Source: Marinosulfonomonas sp. (GTDB lineage Bacteria; Pseudomonadota; Alphaproteobacteria; Rhodobacterales; Rhodobacteraceae). From it: DNA of 64,000 nt. The position numbers were made by a program, and so were the translations under genes. The notes beneath the pieces are model-generated. The model was given only the letters and a program-made list of their open reading frames with translations. It was not told where the DNA came from and did no database searches. Positions 28,384 to 37,382 of the stretch are shown piece after piece (within the stretch, counting starts at the first letter, position 1; each line of letters begins with the position of its first letter). The stretch lies in assembly GCA_026984915.1 (NCBI GenBank), contig JALSRG010000079.1, positions 33,407-97,406 of the forward strand, written 5' to 3'.

Positions 28384-29694
28384 ATGAGCACACCTGATCT
28401 GGAAACACTGGCAGCGACCTATCCCCGGGCGGTCAATCGAAACTGGCGGGCACTGGTCGGCTGGCTGGGCGGGCTGGTCGTATTGGTTGGCTATCTGGCC
28501 TATATCTGGCAGGCATTCGATGTGTCTTCCGCACTGGCGCGGGCAAATATGGACCGGGCGCGGATACTGGCCTTGGATTCCTATGCCTACAAACACCATG
28601 TGGAGCTGTCGTTGAAAACCGGCAAGCTGATGGTCAATCTTGAAGGGAACCGCCGCGCGGCCTTTAAAGAATTGCCCGAATGGGTGGAGCAAGACGGTGA
28701 AATCACCCGCGTTGAAATGCCCGCAGGCGAAATTGCGTATATATCGCAACAGGGATTGCGACTGGAACACAACGGCGAGGTGATTGCCGATATTACCGTT
28801 ACTGCCGACGGGCCGGTTCTGAATACCCCCGCGCAAGACTGGATGCGCATTGCCCCGAATAAAATCGAGGGCCGCCCACACCGGTTGACCCGTTTCATAG
28901 TCACCAAAAACAAGATTACCCTGCATGTCTACTCCATTGGCTGGGAAAACTTCTGGTTCGACAATTCGTCACCCTTGCACGGGATGACCCTGTGGCAGGC
29001 ATTAACGGCCAGAGATATTCCCTTGTCGCAAGTTGGTGCAGAAATCTGGAGCAACAACGAATGGCAGCACGGACAAATATTTCATGCCATGCTGATCACA
29101 ATTCTAATGGCGTTTTGCGGCACCATTCTGGCGGCAGTCTGCGCCCTGCCGCTCAGCTTTATGGCGGCCAAGAACATCAATCCATTATGGTTGCTGCGGG
29201 GCGTGGTAAAACGGGTGTTCGATTTCCTGCGCGGTGTTGATGCCCTGATCTGGTCGCTGATTTTCATCCGCGCCTTTGGCATGGGGCCCCTTTCCGGAAT
29301 TCTGGCGATCTGGTTCACCGATACAGGCACCTTCGGAAAACTGTTTTCCGAAGCAATCGAGAATGCCGAGAAGAAACAGATGGAGGGTGTTGGTTCTGTT
29401 GGTGCCGGCAAGGTGCAGACGACATGGTTCGGCGTGATCCCGCAGGTATTGCCTGTGTTGATCTCGCAAACCCTGTATTTTCTTGAATCCAACACCCGGT
29501 CGGCCACTGTGATCGGTATGCTGGGGGCCGGCGGTATCGGGCTGAAACTGGCCGATACCATGCGCACCGGACAGGATTGGGAAAACACCATGTATATCAT
29601 TACCCTGATCATAATTGTGGTGATCGCAATGGACAATGTTTCCGGCTGGTTGCGCATTCGCCTGATCAAAGGAGCAGAGAAAAACATCCTATGA
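28384..29694 (+). CDS. phnE: Phosphonate ABC transporter permease, second copy with periplasmic insertion
   Basis: The 436-residue PhnE is longer than usual. After the first membrane helix (LVGWLGGLVVLVGYLAYIW) it has about 190 soluble residues before the permease core starting near FHAMLITILMAFCGTILAAV. The EAA-loop (VGSVGAGKVQTTWFGVIPQV) and GMLGAGGIGLKLAD are intact. Long second PhnE copies are common in rhodobacterial phn clusters. It overlaps the acetyltransferase gene by 4 bases (ATGA). Confidence 0.93.
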   Translation: MSTPDLETLAATYPRAVNRNWRALVGWLGGLVVLVGYLAYIWQAFDVSSALARANMDRARILALDSYAYKHHVELSLKTGKLMVNLEGNRRAAFKELPEWVEQDGEITRVEMPAGEIAYISQQGLRLEHNGEVIADITVTADGPVLNTPAQDWMRIAPNKIEGRPHRLTRFIVTKNKITLHVYSIGWENFWFDNSSPLHGMTLWQALTARDIPLSQVGAEIWSNNEWQHGQIFHAMLITILMAFCGTILAAVCALPLSFMAAKNINPLWLLRGVVKRVFDFLRGVDALIWSLIFIRAFGMGPLSGILAIWFTDTGTFGKLFSEAIENAEKKQMEGVGSVGAGKVQTTWFGVIPQVLPVLISQTLYFLESNTRSATVIGMLGAGGIGLKLADTMRTGQDWENTMYIITLIIIVVIAMDNVSGWLRIRLIKGAEKNIL

Positions 29695-30308
29695 AGCCGA
29701 AGCTTTCAAAAACCCCGCTTTTGCACGAGGGGGCCAGCGTGGTGAAATCCACACTTGGGCATTATGTGGAAATCGGCGCACAGGCGCGCCTGAACGAAGT
29801 AAAGTTTGGCGACTACAGCTATTGCGACCGTTTCGCGGATCTGTCTTTCTCTATCGTCGGGAAATTTGCAAATATAGCCGCCTTTGCCCGTGTAAATCCG
29901 GGCAATCACCCGACATGGCGGGCCAGCCTGCATCACTTCATGTATCGTTCCTCGGCCTATTTCGAGGGCGAGGATGACGAGGCCGAATTCTTTGAGTGGC
30001 GGCGGGAAAACCTGTGCTCGTTGGGGCATGACACATGGCTTGGCAACAGCGCACTGGTGTTGCCGGGCCGTGTGGTCGGCACGGGGGCCGTGGTGGGGGC
30101 AGGCGCAATCGTGACCAAGGATGTGCCGTGTTATGCCATTGTGGCTGGCAATCCGGCGCAGGTGATCAAAATGCGCTTTTCTGATCCTGTTATTAAACGT
30201 TTGCTGGCGCTTGAATGGTGGAATTGGGACCATGCCGCATTACACAGTGCGCTGCCTGATTTTCGCACTATGGACGTCGAAGCGTTTCTGGAAAAATACG
30301 GGGGTTAA
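29691..30308 (+). CDS. Hexapeptide-repeat acyltransferase of phn operons
   Basis: The 205-residue left-handed beta-helix protein has several hexapeptide turns (VGTGAVVGAGAIVTKDVPCY) and ends with AIVAGNPAQVIKMRF, like xenobiotic/DapH-type acetyltransferases linked to C-P lyase clusters. The catalytic histidine may be in VNPGNHPTW. Its substrate is not known; acylation of an aminophosphonate or related compound is one guess. Coupled to the second phnE. Confidence 0.85.
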   Translation: MKPKLSKTPLLHEGASVVKSTLGHYVEIGAQARLNEVKFGDYSYCDRFADLSFSIVGKFANIAAFARVNPGNHPTWRASLHHFMYRSSAYFEGEDDEAEFFEWRRENLCSLGHDTWLGNSALVLPGRVVGTGAVVGAGAIVTKDVPCYAIVAGNPAQVIKMRFSDPVIKRLLALEWWNWDHAALHSALPDFRTMDVEAFLEKYGG

Positions 30309-30320
30309 ACCCGGAATTCT

Positions 30321-31499
30321 CTATTCTGCCGCAATCCCGATTGCTCCGGCACTGCGGAAAAGGCGCGATCCGGCCTCGCCTGACAATGCGGCAATCCGCC
30401 CGTTGGAAAGGGTTGCCTCGATACAGCGGGTTTCACTGTTCATGATGACAAAATCCGCCCGTGTGCCAACCTTCAGTTCTCCACGATCTGTCAGGCCAAG
30501 AATGGCGGCGGGGATCGTAGAAATCATACCCCATGCTTGCCCAAAAGACATCACACCGCGGTCAACCAGCGCCCAGACGGCGCCTTGCAGGGCAGGGTAG
30601 TAGTAATCCGAGACCAGCGCATCACAAAGCCCCGCCTCAATCAGATCCAGGGCGGCGATGTTCCCCGATTGCGAGCCACCGCGCATGACATTCGGGGCGC
30701 CCATCAGGATCGGATTACCCAGATCGCGGGCTTGCGCCGCAGCCTCGCGCGTGGTGGGAAATTCGCAAATATCCGCACCAAGACCCGCAAAATACCGGCG
30801 CATCCGGGCGGTTTCATCATCATGCGACCCATAGCGAACCCCCATTTTGCCAAGTGCTGCTGCAATCTGTTTCAGGCTTTTGTCAACGGCGGGGGCATTG
30901 TCCAGCATTTCATCAACGATGGCATTGTGCTGCTGCTCGGTCCGTCCGGCCTCGGCGGCATATCCGGCAAAGCCCAGCGGGGCGGTTTCGCGGGCGTTTG
31001 CCGCATCATGGATGTGATTGTTGAATACTAGATAGTCGATGCCAAAATCCTGAAGCGCCTGTAGCATCGCACCGGCGGTGTCAACCATGTGGGTTTCATA
31101 ACGGATCTGGAACCGGATATCGACCAGACTTTGTGGTTTGTAGGCGGCCCATGCCCTGAACAGGTCCAGTGCATATTCCGGGCTGCGCTTGCCCCCCAGC
31201 CATGACCAGCATTGTGCAAGAATTGCCGTGGTAACACCATTCGCGGCAAGCTCGGCATCGGCATTACGCAATCCGGCTGTCTTGTCAAAATAGACATTGG
31301 GTCGCGGTTGCAGGTGGTGTTCAAACCCGTCACCATGCAAATCAACAATTCCCGGCAGGATGTAATAGCCGCGCAGATCAACTTCGGCAAACCTGCCATC
31401 GGAAATCCGGCCTTCCGCAAAAGAAACCGCATCGTCAACAAGCGCGCCATCGCAAAGAACCTTGGCGCCGGTCAGGCGTAATCCGGAGAGTTGGGTCAT
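30321..31499 (-). CDS. phnM: PhnM-like amidohydrolase, first paralogue
   Basis: The 392-residue amidohydrolase resembles alpha-D-ribose 1-methylphosphonate 5-triphosphate diphosphatase. The metal motif region reads LPGIVDLHGDGFEHHLQPRP, and FPTTREAAAQARDLGNPILM and APNVMRGGSQSGN are PhnM-like. It differs from the second copy at 38147, which is closer to the E. coli form. It follows phnF on the same strand by 63 bases and probably shares its transcript. ATG 31499 is preferred by its spacing to AGGGA; ATG 31505 is in frame. Confidence 0.85.
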   Translation of the reverse strand: MTQLSGLRLTGAKVLCDGALVDDAVSFAEGRISDGRFAEVDLRGYYILPGIVDLHGDGFEHHLQPRPNVYFDKTAGLRNADAELAANGVTTAILAQCWSWLGGKRSPEYALDLFRAWAAYKPQSLVDIRFQIRYETHMVDTAGAMLQALQDFGIDYLVFNNHIHDAANARETAPLGFAGYAAEAGRTEQQHNAIVDEMLDNAPAVDKSLKQIAAALGKMGVRYGSHDDETARMRRYFAGLGADICEFPTTREAAAQARDLGNPILMGAPNVMRGGSQSGNIAALDLIEAGLCDALVSDYYYPALQGAVWALVDRGVMSFGQAWGMISTIPAAILGLTDRGELKVGTRADFVIMNSETRCIEATLSNGRIAALSGEAGSRLFRSAGAIGIAAE

Positions 31500-31562
31500 T
31501 GTCATAATCCCTGTGCTGCCAGGTTTTACTACGCTTTTCAGCAAACAGTTTTATTACAGAAA

Positions 31563-32300
31563 TCAGGCTTTAGGCGCAAAAGCGTCGCCTTTGACAACCA
31601 GTTGCGCGCGGTCCCCATGAAACCATGTGTGCCCGTGTTCTACAGGAAGTCCGTTTATATCGCTGTTCAGGCTGACGGTGCGCAAAACCGGTGCGCCTTC
31701 GGACAGCTGCAAAACCCTTGCGATCATGCCGGTCGCGCGTTTGGCGGTCAGATGGGTCCATGTGCGAACGTAATCGGCCATGCCGTTTTCCGCAAGCGCC
31801 ACAGTGATGGATTCATTTGCGCGCAGGGCATCCGGTAAATCAGGCAGGCGGCCGGCGGGAAACATCGAGCGGGAATAACTGAACGGGGTGCCGTCGACCA
31901 AGCTGACCGCTTCAAAAATATGCACAGGTGCTTTGGTCGGGATATTCAGAATTCCGGCAGTTTCAGATGTGGCCGGCAATGTCTCGAGGCGCAAAACCTT
32001 GCGTGCGGTTTTGAGTCCGCTACCGTCAAGGTTCTGGCTGAACCGTGTCTTGGTTCCAAGCGGATAGTCGATTTGTGACTGGCTTATAAAGGCACCGGCC
32101 CCTTGGCGCACATGGATTCTTCCCTCGTCTTGCAACATGGCCAGCGCCCTTCGGACAGTGTGGCGATTGACGTGGAAACGCCGCGCCAACGCGGCCTCGG
32201 TGGGAAGTTTTTGCCCTTTGGGGTATTGGCCATCTGCTATTTCTCTGGATAGGGAATGGTAAATTTGCCGCCAGATTTTTTGTTTCGCCACATCGGTCAT
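31563..32300 (-). CDS. phnF: GntR/HutC-family regulator PhnF
   Basis: The 245-residue protein has an N-terminal GntR winged helix (GQKLPTEAALARRFHVNRHT, then VRRALAMLQDEGRIHVRQGAG) and a UTRA ligand-binding domain. It sits divergent from phnGHIJKLN, as PhnF repressors do, and a repeated TTGTCTA element lies between them. It probably represses both directions and responds to a phosphonate or phosphate metabolite, which the sequence does not identify. Confidence 0.92.
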   Translation of the reverse strand: MTDVAKQKIWRQIYHSLSREIADGQYPKGQKLPTEAALARRFHVNRHTVRRALAMLQDEGRIHVRQGAGAFISQSQIDYPLGTKTRFSQNLDGSGLKTARKVLRLETLPATSETAGILNIPTKAPVHIFEAVSLVDGTPFSYSRSMFPAGRLPDLPDALRANESITVALAENGMADYVRTWTHLTAKRATGMIARVLQLSEGAPVLRTVSLNSDINGLPVEHGHTWFHGDRAQLVVKGDAFAPKA

Positions 32301-32357
32301 TTGTCACCCAACTTTTACAAAAATAGCGTTGCTTTACATAGTCTCGGCTGCCAGTAT

Positions 32358-32385
32358 TTGTCTAGTTGTCTATGAATATAGACAA
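32358..32385 (+). promoter_or_regulatory. PhnF operator cluster upstream of phnG
   Basis: TTGTCTAG (32358-32365) is followed at once by TTGTCTAT-GAAT-ATAGACAA (32366-32385), a perfect 8-bp inverted repeat. A further GTCTAG lies at 32397-32402 touching the phnG start. The set sits in the phnF-phnG divergent region. Confidence 0.7.
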
Positions 32386-32403
32386 ATGCAAAAGGTGTCT
32401 AGT

Positions 32404-32856
32404 ATGAACACGGATTCTGAAACATTGCAGCGTCAGGCATGGATGGCCACTCTGGCCAAATCCTCTGCCGATATGCTGCTCGAAGTCTGGCAAGAGGCCG
32501 GTTTGAAGCCGGTATTTGAATGGCTTCGTACGCCGGAAATCGGGGCCGTCATGGTGCGCGGGGCGATGGGCGGCACGGGGGCGGCGTTCAATTTGGGTGA
32601 AATGACAGTAACGCGATGCTCTCTGCGCCTGCAGGATGGTGTTGTCGGGCATGCCTATGTGGCAGGACGTGATCGCAAAAAGGCCGAAATATCTGCCCTA
32701 TGCGACGCCTTGATGCAAACGGATCAGGCTACGGCGGTTCGGGAAAAAATCCTTGACCCCCTCAAGGATGCGACTTTGGCCGCCCGAACCGGAACGGCAC
32801 AAAAAGCAGCGGCGACCAAGGTTGATTTCTTTACCCTTGTGCGAGGAGAAGACTGA
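32404..32856 (+). CDS. phnG: C-P lyase complex subunit PhnG
   Basis: The 150-residue subunit contains RQAWMATLAKSSADML, VRGAMGGTGAAFNLGEMTVT and CSLRLQDGVVGHAYVAGRD, all typical of PhnG. With PhnH, I and J it forms the core complex; PhnG and PhnH assist PhnI in attaching methylphosphonate to ribose triphosphate. Start ATG 32404 with AAGG nearby. Its stop shares a base with phnH. Confidence 0.95.
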   Translation: MNTDSETLQRQAWMATLAKSSADMLLEVWQEAGLKPVFEWLRTPEIGAVMVRGAMGGTGAAFNLGEMTVTRCSLRLQDGVVGHAYVAGRDRKKAEISALCDALMQTDQATAVREKILDPLKDATLAARTGTAQKAAATKVDFFTLVRGED

Positions 32857-33425
32857 TGGAAGCTGAATCCCTGAGCGGTGGTTTTGACAACGCGCCGATT
32901 GCCTCGGCCCACGCATTTCGTGTGGCGCTGGATGTCATGGCGCGCCCGGGCAAGATTGGCAAAATATCCGGCGCCCTGCCGCCCGCCCCCATGACTGTGG
33001 CCGCCGGAAGCCTGATTTTGACGCTTTGCGATCCTGAAACACCTGTCTGGCTGGCCCCGTCACTGCAAGGTGCTACAATCGCCGACTGGGTCCGGTTCCA
33101 CACCGGTGCACCGCTGGTTGCCAACCGGGCCGGGGCAATGTTTGCGGTTGGCCGTTGGGAAGAACTGGCCCCGATCACGGATTTTCCAATCGGAACGCCA
33201 CAATATCCGGACCGCTCTACAACCCTGATCGTTGAAATGGACAGAATGACGGCAAGCGGGCCAACCCTGCGCGGTCCCGGCATAAAAGACAGCATTCAGC
33301 TGGGCCTGCCCGATGTCAAATCCTTTCAGGCAAACGCCGCGCTGTTCCCGCTGGGGCTGGACTTCTATTTTACGGCCGGCAGTCAGATTGCCGCCCTGCC
33401 CCGCACGACAAAGCTGGAGGGATAA
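32856..33425 (+). CDS. phnH: C-P lyase complex subunit PhnH
   Basis: The 189-residue protein has the PhnH pattern FRVALDVMARPGKIGKI near the start, LTLCDPETPVWL and LRGPGIKDSIQL. It is a core subunit structurally related to PLP-transferases but without cofactor site. It is coupled to phnG (TGATG) and phnI (3-base gap). Confidence 0.95.
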   Translation: MEAESLSGGFDNAPIASAHAFRVALDVMARPGKIGKISGALPPAPMTVAAGSLILTLCDPETPVWLAPSLQGATIADWVRFHTGAPLVANRAGAMFAVGRWEELAPITDFPIGTPQYPDRSTTLIVEMDRMTASGPTLRGPGIKDSIQLGLPDVKSFQANAALFPLGLDFYFTAGSQIAALPRTTKLEG

Positions 33426-33428
33426 CCC

Positions 33429-34514
33429 ATGTATGTAGCCGTAAAGGGCGGGGAGGCCGCAATCGAAAATGCCCATTCCTGGCTGGATGAAATACGCCGC
33501 GGGGATACAGATGTGCCCGAACTGGGCATCGCGCAAATCCGCAACCAGTTGGCGCTGGCCGTTGACCGGGTAATGGCCGAAGGGTCATTGTACGACCCCG
33601 ATCTGGCCGCACTGGCAATCAAGCAGTCGCGCGGTGACCTGATCGAGGCGATTTTTCTGATCCGTGCATATCGCACAACGCTGCCCCGTTTCGGGTCAAG
33701 CCGGCCGATCAAAACCGAAAACATGGCCTGTATGCGCCGGATATCGGCGACCTTCAAGGATGTCCCCGGCGGGCAGGTGTTAGGCCCGACATTCGATTAC
33801 ACCCATCGTTTGCTGGATTTCAAACTGGCGGCCGAAGGGTCGGCCGAGCCTGCCCTCAAAGCCCCAGCGCAAGCCGATGAGGTCAAGCCGCACATTACAT
33901 CGTTTCTGAACGACGAGGGATTGATCCAGTCCGAGCCGCAAAATGACCAGACGCCGCCGGACCTGACCCGCGAACCGCTGGAATTGCCGGCCTCGCGTGC
34001 ATTGCGCCTTCAGGCGCTAACCCGCGGTGACGAGGGGTTTGTGCTGGGCATGGGCTATTCCACCCAGCGCGGATACGGGCGCAACCACGCCTTTGTCGGA
34101 GAACTGCGTATTGGTAATGTGGCCGTCGAGGTGGATATCCCCGAACTGGGTTTCGCTGTCGAAATCGCCGATATCGAGATAACGGAATGTGAAACCGTAA
34201 ACCAGTTCACGGGTTCCAAAACAGAACCACCACAGTTTACCCGCGGCTATGGTCTGGTGTTTGGCCAGTCTGAACGCAAGGCGATTTCCATGGCGCTGGT
34301 GGATCGGGCCTTGCGCTGGAAGGAACTGGGCGAGGATGACACGGGTGCCCCCGCACAGGACGAGGAATTCGTGCTGTATCACTGTGACAATATCCAGGCC
34401 ACGGGATTTGTCGAGCACATCAAGCTACCACATTACGTCGACTTTCAGGCGGAACTGGAACTGGTGCGAAAACTGCGGCGCGAAGCAAATGCCGCTAGGG
34501 AGGCCGCAGAATGA
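33429..34514 (+). CDS. phnI: C-P lyase complex subunit PhnI (nucleosidase/transferase)
   Basis: The 361-residue core subunit starts MYVAVKGGEAAIENAHSWL and contains RAYRTTLPRFGSSRP, MRRISATFKDVPGGQVLGPT and LGMGYSTQRGYGRNHAFVGE, all characteristic. It catalyses displacement of adenine from ATP by methylphosphonate together with G, H and L. It overlaps phnJ in ATGA. Confidence 0.96.
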   Translation: MYVAVKGGEAAIENAHSWLDEIRRGDTDVPELGIAQIRNQLALAVDRVMAEGSLYDPDLAALAIKQSRGDLIEAIFLIRAYRTTLPRFGSSRPIKTENMACMRRISATFKDVPGGQVLGPTFDYTHRLLDFKLAAEGSAEPALKAPAQADEVKPHITSFLNDEGLIQSEPQNDQTPPDLTREPLELPASRALRLQALTRGDEGFVLGMGYSTQRGYGRNHAFVGELRIGNVAVEVDIPELGFAVEIADIEITECETVNQFTGSKTEPPQFTRGYGLVFGQSERKAISMALVDRALRWKELGEDDTGAPAQDEEFVLYHCDNIQATGFVEHIKLPHYVDFQAELELVRKLRREANAAREAAE

Positions 34515-35383
34515 GCAGCGATTACAATTTCGCCTATCTGGACGAACAAACCAAACGGATGATCCGCCGCGCCTTGCTGAAAGGGGTTGCAATACCCGGC
34601 TATCAGGTGCCTTTTGCCAGCCGCGAAATGCCGATGCCTTATGGCTGGGGCACCGGCGGGGTGCAGGTGACAGCAGCCTGCCTGCTGCCCGATGATACCT
34701 TGAAAGTAATAGATCAGGGCGCGGACGACACCACAAACGCGGTTTCCATACGCAAGTTTTTCGAGAAAACCGCAAGCGTTTCCGTAACCGAGGAAACCAC
34801 CGAAGCCACGGTCATCCAGACCCGCCACCGTATTCCGGAAACCCCGCTTACCGAGGGGCAAATCCTGGTCTATCAGGTGCCGATCCCCGAACCGCTGCGT
34901 TTTCTGGAACCCCGCGAGACCGAGACACGCAAGATGCACGCACTGGAGGAATACGGGCTGATGCATGTAAAACTGTACGAGGACATCGCACGCCACGGCC
35001 ATATTGCCACCGCCTATGCCTACCCGGTCAAAGTCGAGGGGCGCTATGTAATGGACCCGTCTCCGATTCCGAAATTCGATAATCCGAAAATGGAAATGGC
35101 CGGGCTGCAACTGTTCGGGGCGGGGCGCGAACAGCGGATTTATGCAGTGCCGCCGTATACCAGAGTGGTCAGCCTTGATTTCGAGGATCACCCGTTCGAG
35201 CGCGGCGGTGCACAACAGCCTTGCGGATTGTGTGCCGCTACAGACGCATATCTGGACGAGGTGATCATGGATGACATCGGCACACGGATGTTTGTCTGTT
35301 CCGACACAGATTATTGCCGCAAACGCCGCGAGGTCGGGCATGTGGGTGAAATGGGTGTGCCAAAGGCAGAGGATGCAGCATGA
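34511..35383 (+). CDS. phnJ: C-P lyase PhnJ (radical SAM)
   Basis: The 290-residue enzyme cleaves the carbon-phosphorus bond of ribose methylphosphonate phosphate, releasing methane and the ribose cyclic phosphate. The iron-sulfur cysteines are intact as CGLC followed by 21 residues and a Cys, and the thiyl-radical cysteine follows five residues later (VCSDTDYC). The N-terminal YAFAYLDE-type start here reads YNFAYLDEQTKRMIRRALLK. Catalytically complete. Confidence 0.97.
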   Translation: MSSDYNFAYLDEQTKRMIRRALLKGVAIPGYQVPFASREMPMPYGWGTGGVQVTAACLLPDDTLKVIDQGADDTTNAVSIRKFFEKTASVSVTEETTEATVIQTRHRIPETPLTEGQILVYQVPIPEPLRFLEPRETETRKMHALEEYGLMHVKLYEDIARHGHIATAYAYPVKVEGRYVMDPSPIPKFDNPKMEMAGLQLFGAGREQRIYAVPPYTRVVSLDFEDHPFERGGAQQPCGLCAATDAYLDEVIMDDIGTRMFVCSDTDYCRKRREVGHVGEMGVPKAEDAA

Positions 35384-36150
35384 CACCGCTATTACAGGTT
35401 TCCGGTATCTCGAAATACTACGACACCCGCTTGGGATGCCGTGATGTAAGTTTTGATCTTTATCCCGGCGAAGTTCTGGGGATCGTCGGGGAATCCGGCT
35501 CCGGAAAATCGACGCTACTGAATTGTCTGGCCGGCCATCAGGAGCCGGACACGGGCAAAGTGGTTTTTGACACGCGTGCGGATGGTCCCAAAGATACCGT
35601 TACCATGTCGGAACCCGAACGCCGGATGCTGTCGCGTACCGACTGGGCCTTTGTGCATCAAAACCCGCGCGATGGGCTGCGCATGGGGGTCAGCGCCGGT
35701 GGCAATGTCGGTGAACGGCTGATGGCCGTTGGCGCACGCCATTACGGCAATATTCGCGCCGCGGCGATTGACTGGCTGGACAAGGTGGAAATTTCGCAGG
35801 ACCGCACCGATGACCGCCCATCGCAGTTTTCCGGCGGCATGCAGCAACGCTTGCAGATCGCGCGCAATCTGGTAACGGGTCCGCGTCTGATTTTCATGGA
35901 TGAACCCACCGGCGGGCTGGATGTGTCCGTTCAGGCGCGGTTGCTGGATTTGTTGCGCGGTCTGGTGCGCGAGCTGGGATTGTCGGCGATTGTGGTGACC
36001 CATGATCTGGCGGTCGTGCGTCTGCTGGCGGATCGTCTGATGGTCATGAAAGACGGCCAGGTGATTGAAAAAGGCCTGACCGATCAGGTGCTGGACGATC
36101 CACAGCATGCCTATACCCAACTACTGGTTTCTTCGGTTTTACAGGTTTAG
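35380..36150 (+). CDS. phnK: C-P lyase ABC-type ATPase PhnK
   Basis: The 256-residue ATPase has Walker A GESGSGKST, signature FSGGMQQRLQIARNL, Walker B LIFMDEPTGGLDVS and the H-loop VVTHDLAVV. In E. coli, PhnK docks on PhnJ of the core complex rather than driving membrane transport. Four-base overlap with phnJ. Confidence 0.94.
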   Translation: MTPLLQVSGISKYYDTRLGCRDVSFDLYPGEVLGIVGESGSGKSTLLNCLAGHQEPDTGKVVFDTRADGPKDTVTMSEPERRMLSRTDWAFVHQNPRDGLRMGVSAGGNVGERLMAVGARHYGNIRAAAIDWLDKVEISQDRTDDRPSQFSGGMQQRLQIARNLVTGPRLIFMDEPTGGLDVSVQARLLDLLRGLVRELGLSAIVVTHDLAVVRLLADRLMVMKDGQVIEKGLTDQVLDDPQHAYTQLLVSSVLQV

Positions 36151-36154
36151 ATTT

Positions 36155-36835
36155 ATGATACAGGTTGAAAACGTCTCGAAGGATTTTACGCTGCACAACC
36201 AGAACAGTGTGGTCATTCCGGTGATGGAAAATGCGAATATGACGGTCATGCCCGGCGAATGCGTGGGGCTTACCGGCTCTTCCGGTGCCGGAAAATCTAC
36301 CCTGATGCGTATGATCTACGGGAACTATCTGACCCGATCGGGGCGGATCATGGTGGGTGATCTGGATGTTGTCACAGCCCTGCCGCGCGAAATCCTGGAT
36401 CTTCGGCGCGATACGTTGGGCTATGTCAGCCAGTTCCTGCGGGTTGTGCCGCGCGTGCCCACGCTGGATGTTGTGTGCGAACCGATGCTGGCCGTTGGCA
36501 TGGCGCAGGATGTGGCACATGCCCGCGCCCGGGAATTGTTGACCAGACTGCGTATCCCCGAACGGCTTTGGTCCCTCTCCCCGCTTACCTTTTCAGGGGG
36601 CGAGCAACAGCGGGTAAATATCGCCCGCGGTTTTGCCCATGAATATCCGGCAATGTTGCTGGACGAGCCAACCGCCAGCCTTGATGTGGCCAACCGTGAA
36701 ACAGTGTTGTCCCTGATCGGGCAGGCCAAGGCCCGTGGCGCTGCCATCATCGGGATTTTTCATGACGAGGCCGCCCGCGCACAGGTTTGCGACCGTGAAA
36801 TCGATGTCTCGACCTTTGCCCGAAAGGCGGTGTAA
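36155..36835 (+). CDS. phnL: C-P lyase ABC-type ATPase PhnL
   Basis: The 226-residue ATPase has Walker A GSSGAGKST, the PhnL-typical GYVSQFLRVVPRVPTLDVV, signature FSGGEQQRVNIARGF and Walker B MLLDEPTASLDV. It is required with PhnI/G/H for forming the ribosyl phosphonate. ATG 36155 lies 4 bases after phnK. Confidence 0.94.
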   Translation: MIQVENVSKDFTLHNQNSVVIPVMENANMTVMPGECVGLTGSSGAGKSTLMRMIYGNYLTRSGRIMVGDLDVVTALPREILDLRRDTLGYVSQFLRVVPRVPTLDVVCEPMLAVGMAQDVAHARARELLTRLRIPERLWSLSPLTFSGGEQQRVNIARGFAHEYPAMLLDEPTASLDVANRETVLSLIGQAKARGAAIIGIFHDEAARAQVCDREIDVSTFARKAV

Positions 36836-36836
36836 A

Positions 36837-37382
36837 TTGACGGGTATTCTTATTCCGGTCGTTGGTCCGTCGGGCGCGGGCAAAGACACGCTGATTGATG
36901 CGGCCCGGGCGGCACGCCCCGACATCTACTTTCCCACACGGGTCATCACCCGCCCGTTCGATGCCGGAGGAGAAGTTTTCCACAGTGTTGATCCATCCGT
37001 TTTCGCAACCATGGCCGACAGCGGCCACTTTGCCTTTCACTGGCAGGCACATGGTTTGCATTACGGCATACCGGCGGAAATCATCAGGGTGCTCGAGGCC
37101 GGCCGCAGCGTTATGTTCAACGGATCGCGCGGGATCATTGATATCGCCCGCCAAAGGTTTGGAAAAGTCCATGTCATGGTTGTAACGGCCCCCGAAGACA
37201 TTCTTGCCAAACGCCTTGCTGCACGAAACCGGGAACAGGCTGACGATATCAAGAAGCGCCTGAAACGGGCCGCATATGCCATTCCGTCAGGGGGTGGCGT
37301 CCGGATTATCCAAAATGACGGGCCTCTCGAAAAAAGCCGGAGTGCATTCCTGGCCGCCCTGCCTGTAAACTGTGGCGTTTAA
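36837..37382 (+). CDS. phnN: Ribose 1,5-bisphosphate phosphokinase PhnN, TTG start
   Basis: The 181-residue kinase makes phosphoribosyl pyrophosphate from ribose 1,5-bisphosphate. The P-loop is VGPSGAGKDTLI, followed by FPTRVITRPFDAGGE and FNGSRGII, typical of PhnN. No ATG fits the N-terminus: a TTG at 36837, one base after the phnL stop and behind AAAGGCGG, gives LTGILIPVVGPSGAGKD, the expected start. Its last 77 bases are also the end of the convergent 2H-phosphoesterase-like gene. Confidence 0.9.
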   Translation: MTGILIPVVGPSGAGKDTLIDAARAARPDIYFPTRVITRPFDAGGEVFHSVDPSVFATMADSGHFAFHWQAHGLHYGIPAEIIRVLEAGRSVMFNGSRGIIDIARQRFGKVHVMVVTAPEDILAKRLAARNREQADDIKKRLKRAAYAIPSGGGVRIIQNDGPLEKSRSAFLAALPVNCGV

